Positions 45,824 to 56,242 of a stretch of 64,000 nt of DNA are shown here, piece by piece. The notes beneath the pieces were generated by a model. That model saw nothing but the letters and a program-made list of their open reading frames with translations, was not told the DNA's origin and made no database searches. Position numbers and translations under genes: made by a program. The first letter of the stretch is position 1. Each line of letters begins with the position of its first letter. Source of the DNA: Bacillus pumilus (GTDB lineage: Bacteria; Bacillota; Bacilli; Bacillales; Bacillaceae); contig NZ_LT906438.1 of the NCBI RefSeq assembly GCF_900186955.1, positions 1,426,001-1,490,000 of the forward strand, in the 5' to 3' direction.

Positions 45824-47179
45824 TTGAATAAGATGCAAATGTTAAAAAACGAACATGTACTAGTATTAGGTCTTGCTAAAAGCGGATATGCGGCAGCTTC
45901 AATTCTTCATGAACATGGAGTAAATGTGACGGTAAATGATCAAAAACAGTTTGAAGAAAATGAACCTGCTCAGCTACTTTCTGAAAAGGGGATTGATGTC
46001 ATTTGTGGCAGTCATCCTCTTCGTATATTCGAAGATAAAGACATTACAATTTTAATTAAAAATCCAGGCATTCCATATGAAAATGTGATGGTTCAAGAAG
46101 CGCTTCGCCGCCAAATTCCAGTTTGGACGGAAATAGAATTAGCGTATCATTTAACCTCATCTCCTTTTATTGGGATTACTGGATCGAATGGAAAAACCAC
46201 TACCACGACATTGATTTATGAAATGCTGAAACAAGACAGCCAAAAAACATTAGTGGCGGGTAATATTGGAACAGTTGCCAGTGAAGTCGCTGCAAATGCA
46301 GCTGGCGATGAGTGGATCGTAACAGAACTCTCTTCTTTTCAGTTAATGGGAACAGTTGAATTTAGACCTAAAATCAGCTTAATATTAAATATTTTTGATG
46401 CACATTTAGATTATCACCACACTCGTGATGAATATGAAAAAGCAAAGCAGAAAGTATTCGCACATCAACAAGAAGATGACATCGCTGTAATTAACCTAGA
46501 TGATCCTTCCGTTGTAAAACTAGCAGAAGGTTCAAAAGCAAAAAAAGTGTTTTTCTCAGTGAAAGAGCCAGTAGAACATGGTGCGTTTATTCAACATGGT
46601 GCAATTTACTACATGAATGAACATATCATTGATGTAAAGGATGTTGTCCTTCCTGGTGAGCATAATCAAGAAAACATTCTGGCAGCTATTTGTGTTGTAA
46701 AAAATGCAGGCTGCTCAAATGAAGCGATCACACGCGTACTCACCACATTTGGTGGGGTGAAGCATCGTCTGCAATTTGTAGATACAATTCAGAGTCGGAA
46801 ATTTTATAACGATAGCAAGGCGACCAATATACTGGCAACAACTAAAGCATTGTCAGCCTTCGAACAACCGACTATTTTATTAGCAGGTGGACTTGATCGA
46901 GGCAATGAATTTGATGAGTTGAAACCTTTTATGAAACATGTAAAAGGAATTATCACATTTGGTGAGACTGCACCTAAGTTTGTGAAGCTTGGTGAAGAGC
47001 TTGGAATACATCACGTAAAACATGTCGATAATGTTGAACAAGCAGTACCTGCGGCGTTTAACATATCTGAAGAAGAAGACGTGATTTTATTATCTCCGGC
47101 TTGTGCAAGCTGGGATCAACATAAAACATTTGAAGAACGTGGAGACATGTTTGTAAACGCCGTGCATATGCTTAAATAA
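45824..47179 (+). CDS. murD: UDP-MurNAc-L-alanine:D-glutamate ligase MurD
   Basis: 451 residues, Mur ligase. N-terminal Rossmann-like domain ([14 protein letters not shown]), ATP loop [12 protein letters not shown] (about 119-130), ELSSFQL, and NDSKATN and [11 protein letters not shown] at the C-terminus. TTG 45824 follows the mraY stop without a gap, with GAGGTG inside mraY. Confidence 0.96.
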   Translation: MNKMQMLKNEHVLVLGLAKSGYAAASILHEHGVNVTVNDQKQFEENEPAQLLSEKGIDVICGSHPLRIFEDKDITILIKNPGIPYENVMVQEALRRQIPVWTEIELAYHLTSSPFIGITGSNGKTTTTTLIYEMLKQDSQKTLVAGNIGTVASEVAANAAGDEWIVTELSSFQLMGTVEFRPKISLILNIFDAHLDYHHTRDEYEKAKQKVFAHQQEDDIAVINLDDPSVVKLAEGSKAKKVFFSVKEPVEHGAFIQHGAIYYMNEHIIDVKDVVLPGEHNQENILAAICVVKNAGCSNEAITRVLTTFGGVKHRLQFVDTIQSRKFYNDSKATNILATTKALSAFEQPTILLAGGLDRGNEFDELKPFMKHVKGIITFGETAPKFVKLGEELGIHHVKHVDNVEQAVPAAFNISEEEDVILLSPACASWDQHKTFEERGDMFVNAVHMLK

Positions 47180-47238
47180 GGGCTTGTCTCTCATATGACT
47201 GACAGCCCAAATGAAATTATGCTTGGGGTGTCGGTCTC

Positions 47239-48339
47239 TTGACGAATAAGAAAACTTCTCCGGATTTTTTGCTTGTTGTCATTACGTTACTTTTATTGAC
47301 GATTGGTTTAATTATGGTGTACAGCGCTAGTGCAGTGTGGGCATCGTATAAATTTGATGATTCGTTTTATTTTGCAAAAAGACAGCTTTTGTTTGCCGGA
47401 ATCGGAGTTATCGCAATGTTTTTCATTATGCGAGTCGATTATTGGACGTGGCGGACTTGGTCAAAGATATTGATTGCTGTTTGTTTTCTCCTTTTGCTGC
47501 TTGTACTTATTCCTGGTATCGGTATGGAGAGAAATGGATCAAGAAGCTGGATCGGTGTCGGTGCGTTTAGTATTCAGCCCTCTGAATTTATGAAGCTTGC
47601 GATGATTGCGTTTCTTGCAAAATTCTTATCTGAAAAGCAAAAAAATATCACATCCTTTCGAAAAGGTTTTGCCCCAGCTTTAGGCATTGTATTTTCTGCA
47701 TTTGCCATCATCATGCTTCAACCGGATCTGGGAACAGGAACGGTGATGGTTGGAACCTGTATTATTATGATATTTGTTTCAGGTGCGAGAATTGCTCACT
47801 TTATATTTCTCGGTCTTATAGGGCTCAGCGGGTTTGCTGCACTTGTCTTATCAGCACCCTACCGAATAAAACGAATTACATCTTATTTAAATCCTTGGGA
47901 AGATCCACTAGGCAGTGGGTTTCAAATTATTCAGTCCTTATACGCTGTTGGTCCAGGTGGTCTGTTCGGAATGGGACTTGGTCAAAGTAGACAAAAATTC
48001 TTCTATTTACCTGAGCCCCAAACGGACTTCATCTTTGCGATATTGTCTGAAGAGCTTGGCTTTATAGGGGGATCACTCATTTTACTCCTCTTTAGTGTTC
48101 TATTATGGAGAGGCATACGAATAGCACTTGGAGCCCCAGACTTATATGGGAGTTTCCTAGCAGTTGGTATTATTTCAATGGTTGCCATTCAAGTAATGAT
48201 TAACATCGCAGTTGTCACTGGACTTATTCCTGTGACAGGTATCACGCTCCCATTCCTTAGTTATGGCGGCTCATCATTGACATTAATGCTGATGGCGATT
48301 GGCGTACTTTTGAATGTCAGCAGGTACGCAAGATATTAG
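47239..48339 (+). CDS. spoVE: SpoVE, SEDS glycosyltransferase for spore cortex
   Basis: 366 residues, ten membrane helices, SEDS family, close to FtsW but located between murD and murG as B. subtilis SpoVE. Motifs are MVYSASAVWA, GSRSWIG, IQPSEFMKL, LQPDLGTG, GLGQSRQKFFYLPEPQTDFIF (read across its loop) and LPFLSYGGSS. It polymerises cortex glycan together with SpoVD. TTG 47239 follows GGGGTG. Confidence 0.94.
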   Translation: MTNKKTSPDFLLVVITLLLLTIGLIMVYSASAVWASYKFDDSFYFAKRQLLFAGIGVIAMFFIMRVDYWTWRTWSKILIAVCFLLLLLVLIPGIGMERNGSRSWIGVGAFSIQPSEFMKLAMIAFLAKFLSEKQKNITSFRKGFAPALGIVFSAFAIIMLQPDLGTGTVMVGTCIIMIFVSGARIAHFIFLGLIGLSGFAALVLSAPYRIKRITSYLNPWEDPLGSGFQIIQSLYAVGPGGLFGMGLGQSRQKFFYLPEPQTDFIFAILSEELGFIGGSLILLLFSVLLWRGIRIALGAPDLYGSFLAVGIISMVAIQVMINIAVVTGLIPVTGITLPFLSYGGSSLTLMLMAIGVLLNVSRYARY

Positions 48340-48470
48340 CGTGCTGAAGCTAATGAAACCATGTTGACGTTTATTTTGCAAAAGTATAAAAAAATGATTT
48401 GAAGAGTGAAAATGACAGTTTTTGTTTCGAAAACGTTTATTTTGACTCTTCTTTACAGGTTTTAATGGAG

Positions 48471-48497
48471 CCCTGTTGTTTAAAACAGGGTTTATAC
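48471..48497 (+). terminator. Terminator-like hairpin between spoVE and murG
   Basis: CCCTGTT / AACAGGG with a 6-base loop, then TTTATACTTT. It ends about 40 bases before murG, so it could be read through or act as an attenuator. The 198-base interval also holds a 12-base direct repeat (48367-48378 and 48433-48444). Confidence 0.5.
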
Positions 48498-48536
48498 TTT
48501 GTTCAGAGCAGAAAAAAATTGAGGGGAAATGGTATA

Positions 48537-49631
48537 ATGCGTATAGTAATCAGTGGAGGCGGAACAGGCGGACATATTTATCCGGCCTTAGCCTTTATTA
48601 AAGAAGTGAAAAGACTGCATCCTGATGTGGAATTTTTATATATCGGTACTGAAAATGGACTTGAAAAGAAAATTGTAGAAAGAGAAAATATCCCTTTCAA
48701 GGCAATAGAAATTTCAGGTTTTAAACGAAAGCTTTCCTTTGATAACGTCAAAACGGTGATGAGATTTTTAAAAGGCGTTCAAAAAAGCAAATCTTACTTA
48801 AAAGAATTCAAGCCTGATGCGGTTATTGGAACAGGCGGTTATGTGTGTGGGCCTGTTGTTTATGCGGCTTCTAAGCTGAAGATCCCGACCATTATACACG
48901 AACAAAACAGCCTGCCTGGTATTACAAATAAGTTCCTAGCGAGATATGTTAATAGGGTAGCCATATGCTTTGATGAGGCAAAGGCACATTTTCCTTCTGA
49001 AAAGGTTGTATTTACGGGAAACCCTAGAGCCTCTGAAGTCGTCTCTATAAAAGAGGGGAAATCTCTTAAAGAATTCGGGCTCGATGAAAAGAAAAAAACG
49101 GTTCTTATTTTCGGCGGGAGTCGAGGTGCTGCTCCTATCAATAGAGCAGTGATCGAAATGCAAGATGATTTAAAGGCTAAAAACTACCAGCTTTTATATA
49201 TCACAGGTGAGGTTCATTATGAAAAAGTGTTGAATGAACTAAAGGAAAAAGGTGCAGCACCTAATATGATCACCAAACCTTTCTTGCATCAAATGCCAGA
49301 GTACCTGAAATCGATCGATGTGATTGTTGCAAGAGCAGGAGCTACAACAATTGCTGAAGTAACGGCTCTTGGAATCCCAACCATTTTTATTCCGAGCCCA
49401 TACGTGACGGCAAATCATCAGGAAATCAATGCAAGATCACTTGAAAAACATGATGCTGCGATTGTTTTAAGAGAATCAGAGCTTTCAGGGGATCGTTTGC
49501 TGCATGCCATTGATGAAATTGCTGGTAATGAAGAAAAACTCAACCAAATGAGCCGTTTAACGAAAGAACTCGGAGTACCAGATGCGGCTACACGTTTATA
49601 TAATGTGTTAAAAGAAATTACAACTACATGA
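48537..49631 (+). CDS. murG: MurG, lipid II-forming GlcNAc transferase
   Basis: 364 residues, GT-B fold, peripheral membrane protein. It adds GlcNAc to lipid I. G-rich loops are [12 protein letters not shown] at the start, [14 protein letters not shown], and GGSRGA; the UDP-GlcNAc site is in [19 protein letters not shown] 48537 follows GAGGGG. A longer open frame upstream runs through the hairpin and is not coding. Confidence 0.96.
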   Translation: MRIVISGGGTGGHIYPALAFIKEVKRLHPDVEFLYIGTENGLEKKIVERENIPFKAIEISGFKRKLSFDNVKTVMRFLKGVQKSKSYLKEFKPDAVIGTGGYVCGPVVYAASKLKIPTIIHEQNSLPGITNKFLARYVNRVAICFDEAKAHFPSEKVVFTGNPRASEVVSIKEGKSLKEFGLDEKKKTVLIFGGSRGAAPINRAVIEMQDDLKAKNYQLLYITGEVHYEKVLNELKEKGAAPNMITKPFLHQMPEYLKSIDVIVARAGATTIAEVTALGIPTIFIPSPYVTANHQEINARSLEKHDAAIVLRESELSGDRLLHAIDEIAGNEEKLNQMSRLTKELGVPDAATRLYNVLKEITTT

Positions 49632-49662
49632 TGGAATGATATTAGGTAAGGCGGAGGGTAAT

Positions 49663-50574
49663 ATGGAGAACTTGAAGAATGAATTATTAGAAGCGCAAGT
49701 TGGTAAAGTACTTGAAAATGAGCCGCTTGCAAATCATACAACAATGAAAATAGGCGGACCAGCAGATCTTTTGATCATCCCAAAAGATATCGATGCAGTG
49801 AAAACGATCATGGATCATGTGAAAAAACACCATACGAATTGGACGGTCATTGGAAGAGGATCTAATTTACTTGTCCTTGATAAGGGAATTCGAGGAGTTG
49901 TCCTAAAGTTAGGTGCTGGACTGGATCACCTAACTGTAAATGATGAAGAAATTACAGTCGGCGGCGGCTACTCTGTCGTAAGGCTCGCGACATCACTTAG
50001 TAAACAGGGGCTTTCAGGACTGGAATTCGCAGCTGGTATTCCGGGATCTATTGGAGGCGCTGTTTATATGAACGCAGGTGCACATGGATCTGATATCAGT
50101 AAGATTCTTGTGAAAGCCAGAATCTTATTTGAAGATGGAAGCATCGAGTGGCTCACAAATGAACAAATGAATTTTAGCTATCGAACGTCAGTCCTACAAA
50201 AGGAACGACCTGGCATTGTTTTAGAAGCTGTGTTTAAGCTCAAGCAGGATGACCGCGAAAAAATCACAAAGAAGATGCAGCAAAATAAAGATTATCGTAA
50301 AGAAACTCAGCCTTATAACCGGCCATGTGCTGGCAGTATTTTTCGAAATCCGCTGCCTGAATATGCAGGACAGCTTGTAGAAAAAGCGAATTTAAAAGGA
50401 TACCAAATCGGCGGAGCTAGAATTTCTGATATGCACGGCAACTTTATTGTCAACGCTGGTGGAGCGACTGCTCAAGACGTGCTGGACTTAATTCAGTTCA
50501 TCCAAAAGAAAATTAAAGAAGACTACAACGTAGAGATGCATACAGAAGTAGAAATTATCGGTGAAGAAAATTAA
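49663..50574 (+). CDS. murB: UDP-N-acetylenolpyruvoylglucosamine reductase MurB
   Basis: 303 residues, FAD-dependent, type II MurB. FAD segments are [20 protein letters not shown] and [15 protein letters not shown]. The acid/base residue position is [11 protein letters not shown], with Cys where E. coli has Ser, usual in Firmicutes. ATG 49663 follows GGAGGG. Confidence 0.96.
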   Translation: MENLKNELLEAQVGKVLENEPLANHTTMKIGGPADLLIIPKDIDAVKTIMDHVKKHHTNWTVIGRGSNLLVLDKGIRGVVLKLGAGLDHLTVNDEEITVGGGYSVVRLATSLSKQGLSGLEFAAGIPGSIGGAVYMNAGAHGSDISKILVKARILFEDGSIEWLTNEQMNFSYRTSVLQKERPGIVLEAVFKLKQDDREKITKKMQQNKDYRKETQPYNRPCAGSIFRNPLPEYAGQLVEKANLKGYQIGGARISDMHGNFIVNAGGATAQDVLDLIQFIQKKIKEDYNVEMHTEVEIIGEEN

Positions 50575-50602
50575 CAGCTAGTTTTTATGAATGATGGCAT
50601 CT

Positions 50603-50643
50603 GAGGAAAACAAACGGCATGAAAGAATGCCGTTTGTTTTCTC
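50603..50643 (+). terminator. Strong hairpin between murB and divIB
   Basis: 17-bp arms with one bulge (50603-50620 with 50627-50643), whose right arm includes TTTGTTTTCTC. There is no separate T-run, so partial termination is more likely than complete. Confidence 0.55.
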
Positions 50644-50701
50644 ATCAAAATGATGACCCAAAGGTGTGGACAAGCAGCTTTGAATGAGGTGAAGAGTATA
50701 T

Positions 50702-51481
50702 ATGCGGCCTGATCATGAAAATGAAAAGATCGTCAATATAGAAGAGCGAATTCCTAAAATTAAAGAACAAAGGAAGCAAAAAGCGAATCGGAGACTGATC
50801 TCTTTTATACTACTGTTTTTTATCATGGTTTTAATTATTATTTATTTGCAGACACCTATCAGCAAAATTTCTTCTTTAACCATCACAGGTAACGAGCATG
50901 TCTCAACAAAACAGCTTGTTAAACTTTCACAAATTAAAGAAGGCGAAACAGAGTTTTGGAATTTAAATAAAGATTTAACAGCAGATCATATGAAACAAAA
51001 TAAATTGATTAAAAGTGTCAGTATCAAAAAGCATTTCCCAAATAAAGTGAGTATTGCTGTCAAAGAATATGCAAATATTGCGTATCTTCAAAAAGGAAAT
51101 CTATATTATGAGCTTCTTGAAAATGGGACCGCTTTACCAGAAGAAGTGACACCGAGTCATGCAGGACCTATTTTTGTCGATTGGGACAATAAGGAGAAGC
51201 TGAAGCAAACTGTTAAATCTTTAAATCAACTACCAGCCTCTATTCAGGAGCTCATCTCAGAAATATATTATGTGCCGACCAATTCAAACAAGTGGCTAGT
51301 TAAATTTTATATGAATGACGGAAACACTGTGATTGCATCAATTAAAACATTCGGTGATAAAATGAAAACCTATCCAGCCATTGTAAAAGAACTTTCATCA
51401 TCTGAAAAAGGCACAATCCATATGGAAGTCGCTACGTATTTCGAAGCGTTTAAATCTAAGAAAAAGGAAGATGAGCGTTGA
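50702..51481 (+). CDS. divIB: Cell division protein DivIB (FtsQ-like)
   Basis: 259 residues: basic cytoplasmic N-terminus (1-33), one membrane helix (about 34-53), a POTRA domain (ISKISSLTITGNEHVS onwards) and an FtsQ-type beta domain. It stabilises FtsL and DivIC and supports PbpB function. ATG 50702. Its end overlaps ylxW by four bases. Confidence 0.94.
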   Translation: MRPDHENEKIVNIEERIPKIKEQRKQKANRRLISFILLFFIMVLIIIYLQTPISKISSLTITGNEHVSTKQLVKLSQIKEGETEFWNLNKDLTADHMKQNKLIKSVSIKKHFPNKVSIAVKEYANIAYLQKGNLYYELLENGTALPEEVTPSHAGPIFVDWDNKEKLKQTVKSLNQLPASIQELISEIYYVPTNSNKWLVKFYMNDGNTVIASIKTFGDKMKTYPAIVKELSSSEKGTIHMEVATYFEAFKSKKKEDER

Positions 51482-52167
51482 GAGGCAAAACAGTTATATT
51501 CTCGATTGTCATGCTTGTTCTTGGTTTTCTGATTTCTTTTTCATACCAATATACAAAGCAGCATCAGGCAGATGTCATTCGAACAGAGCAATGGAAAAAA
51601 GAATACTCTCTGAAAAGTCAGCTCACAACGCAAGAAAAGGCGAATCAGAAACTCGAAAAAGAATTATATAGTCTTCAATCAAAGGTACAAGCAACGGAGT
51701 CCAATTTGAAAAATGAAAAAGAGCAATATTTTAATGTGCTGGAAGATGTTGAGAAATATAGAATGTTTACAGGAGAGATCGGTGTAAAAGGAAAAGGGGT
51801 AAAAGTGTCTCTTGAAGATGCATCTTATATCCCGAGTGGACAAAATGTTAATAATTACATTGTGCATGAGAGCCACATTTTTCATGTGATAAACGAACTA
51901 TTTATATCAGGGGCTTCTGCTGTATCTATTAATGGGCAAAGAATCACACACCAATCATACATACATTGTAACGGTCCAGTTGTCACAGTAGATGGTGTTC
52001 AGCATCCAGCACCATTTGTCATATCTGCTATTGGTGATCCAGCTGTGTTAATACCTGCTTTAAATATTGCAGGGGGAGTGGTCGATCAGCTGACAAGTGA
52101 TCACATTTCAATGACGATCGAGAAAACGGATATTCGTATGAACCCTCTTTTAAGAAACAAAGATTAA
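51478..52167 (+). CDS. ylxW: YlxW, DUF881 membrane protein
   Basis: 229 residues: N-terminal helix (about 5-22), a coiled coil (about 40-85) and a DUF881 domain (INGQRITHQSYI, HCNGPVVTVDG). TTG 51478 overlaps the divIB stop, giving coupling. It resembles the next gene ylxX, so the pair probably arose by duplication. No function is established. Confidence 0.88.
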   Translation: MRGKTVIFSIVMLVLGFLISFSYQYTKQHQADVIRTEQWKKEYSLKSQLTTQEKANQKLEKELYSLQSKVQATESNLKNEKEQYFNVLEDVEKYRMFTGEIGVKGKGVKVSLEDASYIPSGQNVNNYIVHESHIFHVINELFISGASAVSINGQRITHQSYIHCNGPVVTVDGVQHPAPFVISAIGDPAVLIPALNIAGGVVDQLTSDHISMTIEKTDIRMNPLLRNKD

Positions 52168-52187
52168 AAGTGAAAAGGTGAGTGGTG

Positions 52188-52913
52188 TTGAGGAAAAAGA
52201 AGCCTTTACTTAGTTTAACAGCTTTAATGATCATATTTGGCATCATGGTCTCCATCCAATTTAATTCCTTACAAAAGCCCAAAGTTCGTGATACTCGTGA
52301 TGTGTGGGAACTGAGAGAGGATTTATCTGCATCTAAAAGTAAGGAATTGGATTTGCTCAAAGAAATTGATAAATACGACGAGATGCTAAAAAAATATGGT
52401 CATCAAGGAGACCGATCAAAAGAAGCACAATTAACAAAAACATTAAAGGATTTAAAAGAAAAGGCTGGTTTTACAGAAGTGGAAGGGGAGGGGATTGAAA
52501 TTGAAATATCTCAGCTTTTTTCCAAGGACCTTACCGGAGAAGAAGTGAAAAATATCCCACCTGATCTTCTGAAAAAGTTAATGAATGAAGCCAATATGTT
52601 TGGGGCAAAACATATTTCCATCAATGATCGCCGTGTCATTAATACAAGTGTCATTCGAGATATTAATGGCACGACAAAAATGGATGGCTACAGCCTAGAT
52701 AGTGATGAAGTCACCATTAAAATAATTAGTGAGCAGGCTGACAAATTATACAGCCGTTTAAATGTATCAGATATTGGTGATTTGTTTGCTCAGGAAAACT
52801 TCAGCTTGAGTATGAGCCAGCCGAAGAAAAAAATCCACTTAAAAGCATATGACGGTGCAATTCAAGTAAACGAATTGAAGCCTCTTGACGATGTAAAGGA
52901 GGGAAAATCTTAA
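52188..52913 (+). CDS. ylxX: YlxX, DUF881 membrane protein
   Basis: 241 residues, same plan as YlxW: helix (about 8-25), coiled coil (about 40-90), DUF881 domain (INDRRVINTSVIRDINGTTK). TTG 52188 lies seven bases after AAAGGTG and is preferred over GTG 52182 or 52185. The stop overlaps the sbp start (TAATG). No function is established. Confidence 0.88.
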   Translation: MRKKKPLLSLTALMIIFGIMVSIQFNSLQKPKVRDTRDVWELREDLSASKSKELDLLKEIDKYDEMLKKYGHQGDRSKEAQLTKTLKDLKEKAGFTEVEGEGIEIEISQLFSKDLTGEEVKNIPPDLLKKLMNEANMFGAKHISINDRRVINTSVIRDINGTTKMDGYSLDSDEVTIKIISEQADKLYSRLNVSDIGDLFAQENFSLSMSQPKKKIHLKAYDGAIQVNELKPLDDVKEGKS

Positions 52914-53281
52914 TGTGGCTTCCTGTACTTGGCTTAATCATAGGAGTTGCGATCGGTTTCTTAACTAATTTTACGATACCGAATGAGTATTCTAATTATC
53001 TTTCCCTCGCTGTACTTGCTGCGCTTGATACATTGATTGGTGGAATCCGGGCACATCTGCAAGGGGCATACGATGAACTAGTGTTTGTATCAGGCTTCTT
53101 CTTTAATATTATACTGGCAATAAGTTTAGCTTTTCTGGGCGTCCATCTTGGTGTAGACTTGTACTTAGTCGGAATGTTTGCATTCGGCGTTAGATTGTTT
53201 CAAAATATAGCAGTTATTAGAAGAATTCTCCTAACAAAATGGACAATTTCTAGAGAAAAAAAGAAAAAAAGTGAGTCATAA
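52913..53281 (+). CDS. sbp: Sbp, small basic membrane protein (DUF1290)
   Basis: 122 residues, three membrane helices (about 3-23, 27-46 and 58-78, with a further hydrophobic stretch to about 103) and a Lys-rich tail. AALDTLIGGIRA is the family's conserved loop. It starts at ATG 52913, coupled to ylxX, and precedes ftsA. No function is established. Confidence 0.9.
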   Translation: MWLPVLGLIIGVAIGFLTNFTIPNEYSNYLSLAVLAALDTLIGGIRAHLQGAYDELVFVSGFFFNIILAISLAFLGVHLGVDLYLVGMFAFGVRLFQNIAVIRRILLTKWTISREKKKKSES

Positions 53282-53378
53282 AAAAGGATATACATATGAT
53301 GTAACGAATATTTTCAGTAATCCTAATAAAAAATGTTGATTTTTTAAGTTTTGTTACACACTTGTAAAAACACATTCA

Positions 53379-53407
53379 TTGTATTGTTGTTCAGCAAATA
53401 ATAGAAT
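53379..53407 (+). promoter_or_regulatory. Promoter of ftsA-ftsZ
   Basis: TTGTAT (53379-53384), 17 bases, TAGAAT (53402-53407), 34 bases before ftsA. B. subtilis ftsAZ has several promoters here, including a SigH one; I could identify only this SigA-type pair. Confidence 0.5.
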
Positions 53408-53440
53408 AGAAAGTATTGATATGTGAGGAGGTGCCATAGA

Positions 53441-54772
53441 ATGAACAACAATGAAATTTACGTCAGCCTTGACATCGGTACATCCAATATAAAAGTCATC
53501 GTCGGAGAAATGGCGGATGATTCGCTTAACATTATAGGTGTTGGAAATGTCCCTTCAGAGGGGTTAAAAAAAGGGTCGATTGTTGATATAGATGAGACAG
53601 TTCATTCTATTAGACAAGCATTTGAACAGGCTGAGAGAATGGTAGGTTTTCCTTTACAAAAGGCGATTGTCGGAATTAACGGAAACCACATTCATATTCA
53701 GAATACGAGCGGCGTAGTCGCAGTATCTAGTGAAAACAAAGAAATACATGCTGAAGATGTGAGACGTGTCTTAGATGCTGCACAAGTAGTATCTATTCCT
53801 CAAGAACATCTCGTCGTAGACGTGATTCCGAGACAATTTATCGTCGACGGAAGAGATGAGATCACAGATCCGAAAAAAATGCTTGGTGTTCGGCTAGAGG
53901 TGGAAGGATCGTTAATTACAGGTTCTAAAACGATTCTACATAACTGGCTCCGATGTGTAGAAAGAGCTGGAATTGAAATACTGGATATATGCTTGCAGCC
54001 ACTCGCATCGGGCTCGGCAGCATTATCGAAAGATGAAAAAAATCTTGGGGTAGCTCTTGTCGATATTGGCGGCGGATCTACAACGATTTCCGTATTTGAA
54101 AACGGGCATCTCTATTCTACTCACAGTATCCCTTTGGGCGGAGAGAACATAACAAAAGATTTGTCTATAGGACTTAGAACTTCCACTGAAGAAGCTGAAC
54201 GAATCAAAAAACAATTTGGGCATGCGTTTTATGATGAGGCATCGACTGAGGAGACATTTGAAGTTTCTGTGATCGGTACCGATCAAAAACAAACGTATAC
54301 ACAAATTGATGCGGCTAACATTATTGAAGCGCGGCTGGAAGAAATCCTGCTCTTTGTGGCAGAGGAATTAAGAAATATGGGTGTCCATGATTTGCCTGGT
54401 GGATTCGTTCTAACAGGTGGACAGGCAGCCATTCCAGGTATCCTTTCTCTTGCACAAACAGTCTTGCAAAACAATGTCAGGATTGCAAGTCCGAATTATA
54501 TCGGGGTGAGAGAGCCTCAATATATGACAGGAGTGGGTCTGATCCATTTTGCTTATCGCAATGCAAAGATTCAGGGCAGACAAGTTGGATTCCAAATGCC
54601 AGATGAGGCGTTTCATGAAGTAGGCGCATCCATGGAGCCGGTTTCTTCTGCACCACAAGTGAAAGAAGCGCAGCCAAGACCGAAAGTAAAACAAAAAGCA
54701 CAACAAGCACAACAAGAGACAAATAAAAAACCGGGCAAAATGAAAAAACTATTTAATATGTTCTGGGAATAG
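53441..54772 (+). CDS. ftsA: Cell division protein FtsA
   Basis: 443 residues, actin-like ATPase that tethers FtsZ to the membrane. ATP-binding segments are SLDIGTSNIKVIVGE, DIGGGSTT and LTGGQAAIPG. A Lys/Gln-rich linker leads to the C-terminal amphipathic helix (KLFNMFWE). ATG 53441 follows GAGGAGGTG. ftsZ begins 33 bases downstream. Confidence 0.96.
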   Translation: MNNNEIYVSLDIGTSNIKVIVGEMADDSLNIIGVGNVPSEGLKKGSIVDIDETVHSIRQAFEQAERMVGFPLQKAIVGINGNHIHIQNTSGVVAVSSENKEIHAEDVRRVLDAAQVVSIPQEHLVVDVIPRQFIVDGRDEITDPKKMLGVRLEVEGSLITGSKTILHNWLRCVERAGIEILDICLQPLASGSAALSKDEKNLGVALVDIGGGSTTISVFENGHLYSTHSIPLGGENITKDLSIGLRTSTEEAERIKKQFGHAFYDEASTEETFEVSVIGTDQKQTYTQIDAANIIEARLEEILLFVAEELRNMGVHDLPGGFVLTGGQAAIPGILSLAQTVLQNNVRIASPNYIGVREPQYMTGVGLIHFAYRNAKIQGRQVGFQMPDEAFHEVGASMEPVSSAPQVKEAQPRPKVKQKAQQAQQETNKKPGKMKKLFNMFWE

Positions 54773-54805
54773 AATTAGATTTTCGACGGATTAGGAGGAT
54801 TCAGC

Positions 54806-55951
54806 ATGTTGGAGTTTGAAACAAATATAGACGGCCTAGCATCAATTAAAGTAATCGGAGTAGGTGGCGGCGGGAATAACGCTGTCAACCGAATGATTGA
54901 AAATGACGTACAAGGTGTCGATTTTATTGCAGTCAATACTGATGCACAGGCGTTAAATCTATCAAAAGCAGAAACTAAAATGCAAATCGGTGCTAAGCTG
55001 ACAAGAGGGCTTGGAGCAGGTGCGAATCCTGAAGTCGGTAAAAAAGCTGCTGAGGAAAGCAAAGAGCAGATTGAAGAAGTATTAAAAGGCGCAGACATGG
55101 TCTTCGTTACAGCTGGTATGGGCGGTGGAACTGGTACGGGTGCTGCACCTGTCATTGCAAAAATCGCAAAAGATTCTGGTGCATTGACAGTTGGAGTTGT
55201 GACTCGTCCTTTCACATTTGAAGGAAGAAAGCGTCAGCTTCAAGCAGTTGAAGGAATTGCTTCTATGAAAGAAGCCGTTGACACATTAATCGTGATTCCA
55301 AACGATCGCTTGCTTGAAATTGTTGATAAAAACACGCCAATGCTGGAAGCATTCCGCGCGGCAGATAACGTGCTTAGACAAGGTGTTCAAGGGATTTCAG
55401 ATTTAATTGCAACACCAGGTCTGATTAACCTTGACTTTGCTGACGTGAAAACCATCATGTCCAATAAAGGTTCAGCTCTTATGGGTATTGGTGTCGCAAC
55501 AGGTGAAAACCGTGCTGCGGAAGCCGCGAAGAAAGCCATTTCCTCACCACTTCTAGAAACAGCAATCGATGGTGCTCAAGGTGTCATCATGAACATTACG
55601 GGTGGAACGAACCTAAGTCTTTATGAAGTGCAAGAAGCGGCGGATATTGTGGCTTCTGCATCTGACGAAGATGTAAACATGATTTTCGGGTCTGTCATCA
55701 ATGATAACTTGAAGGATGAAATTGTGGTGACTGTGATCGCTACTGGATTTATTGAGCAAGAACCAGAAGTGACAAAATCACAAAGAAACCCATTAGGACA
55801 AGGATTAAAGCAAAATCAATCCATTCCTCAAAAACGTGAAGTAAAACGTGAGGAACATCAACAGCCATCATCTCAGCCAAGACAAAATACACAATCAAGT
55901 GATGATACGCTAGACATTCCAACGTTCTTACGCAACCGCAATAAACGCTAA
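54806..55951 (+). CDS. ftsZ: Cell division GTPase FtsZ
   Basis: 381 residues. Tubulin-like GTPase with [13 protein letters not shown], the signature GGGTGTG and the T7 loop [11 protein letters not shown]; a variable linker rich in Q and the conserved tail [16 protein letters not shown] that binds FtsA, SepF and EzrA. ATG 54806 follows TTAGGAGG. A strong terminator ends the dcw cluster. Confidence 0.98.
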   Translation: MLEFETNIDGLASIKVIGVGGGGNNAVNRMIENDVQGVDFIAVNTDAQALNLSKAETKMQIGAKLTRGLGAGANPEVGKKAAEESKEQIEEVLKGADMVFVTAGMGGGTGTGAAPVIAKIAKDSGALTVGVVTRPFTFEGRKRQLQAVEGIASMKEAVDTLIVIPNDRLLEIVDKNTPMLEAFRAADNVLRQGVQGISDLIATPGLINLDFADVKTIMSNKGSALMGIGVATGENRAAEAAKKAISSPLLETAIDGAQGVIMNITGGTNLSLYEVQEAADIVASASDEDVNMIFGSVINDNLKDEIVVTVIATGFIEQEPEVTKSQRNPLGQGLKQNQSIPQKREVKREEHQQPSSQPRQNTQSSDDTLDIPTFLRNRNKR

Positions 55952-55964
55952 TCGAGTATAGCTT

Positions 55965-55991
55965 AACCCCTTCCATTGGAAGGGGTTTTTT
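55965..55991 (+). terminator. Terminator of ftsAZ
   Basis: 10-bp perfect arms AACCCCTTCC / GGAAGGGGTT, 3-base loop, T-run. The rest of the 291-base gap to bpr holds no clear gene; a TTGACT at about 56142 is a possible bpr -35 without a convincing -10. Confidence 0.88.
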
Positions 55992-56242
55992 TATGTCTCA
56001 ACTTATAAGGGTTTCTAATCAAAAAGTCATAAATACGTGAAAGCTACTTCAATTTCCATATGTAATTTGACTTATGGTGTTTAAGAAAAAAGAATCATTT
56101 TTACTCCCTCTTACAAAAAACGACAAAATGATGAACTTTATTTGACTACATTAAATAGAACACCATGAATCTTGTCATGAACAACAGAAGGAAAGGAGTG
56201 GGACCTATACTCTGTTTGGACATTTGAGGAGGAGGGATTTGA

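Noticed and set aside
54775..55215. 146-codon frame opposite ftsZ
   Set aside because: A shadow of a highly biased coding strand; the product is Pro/Ala/Ser-rich with no family character.
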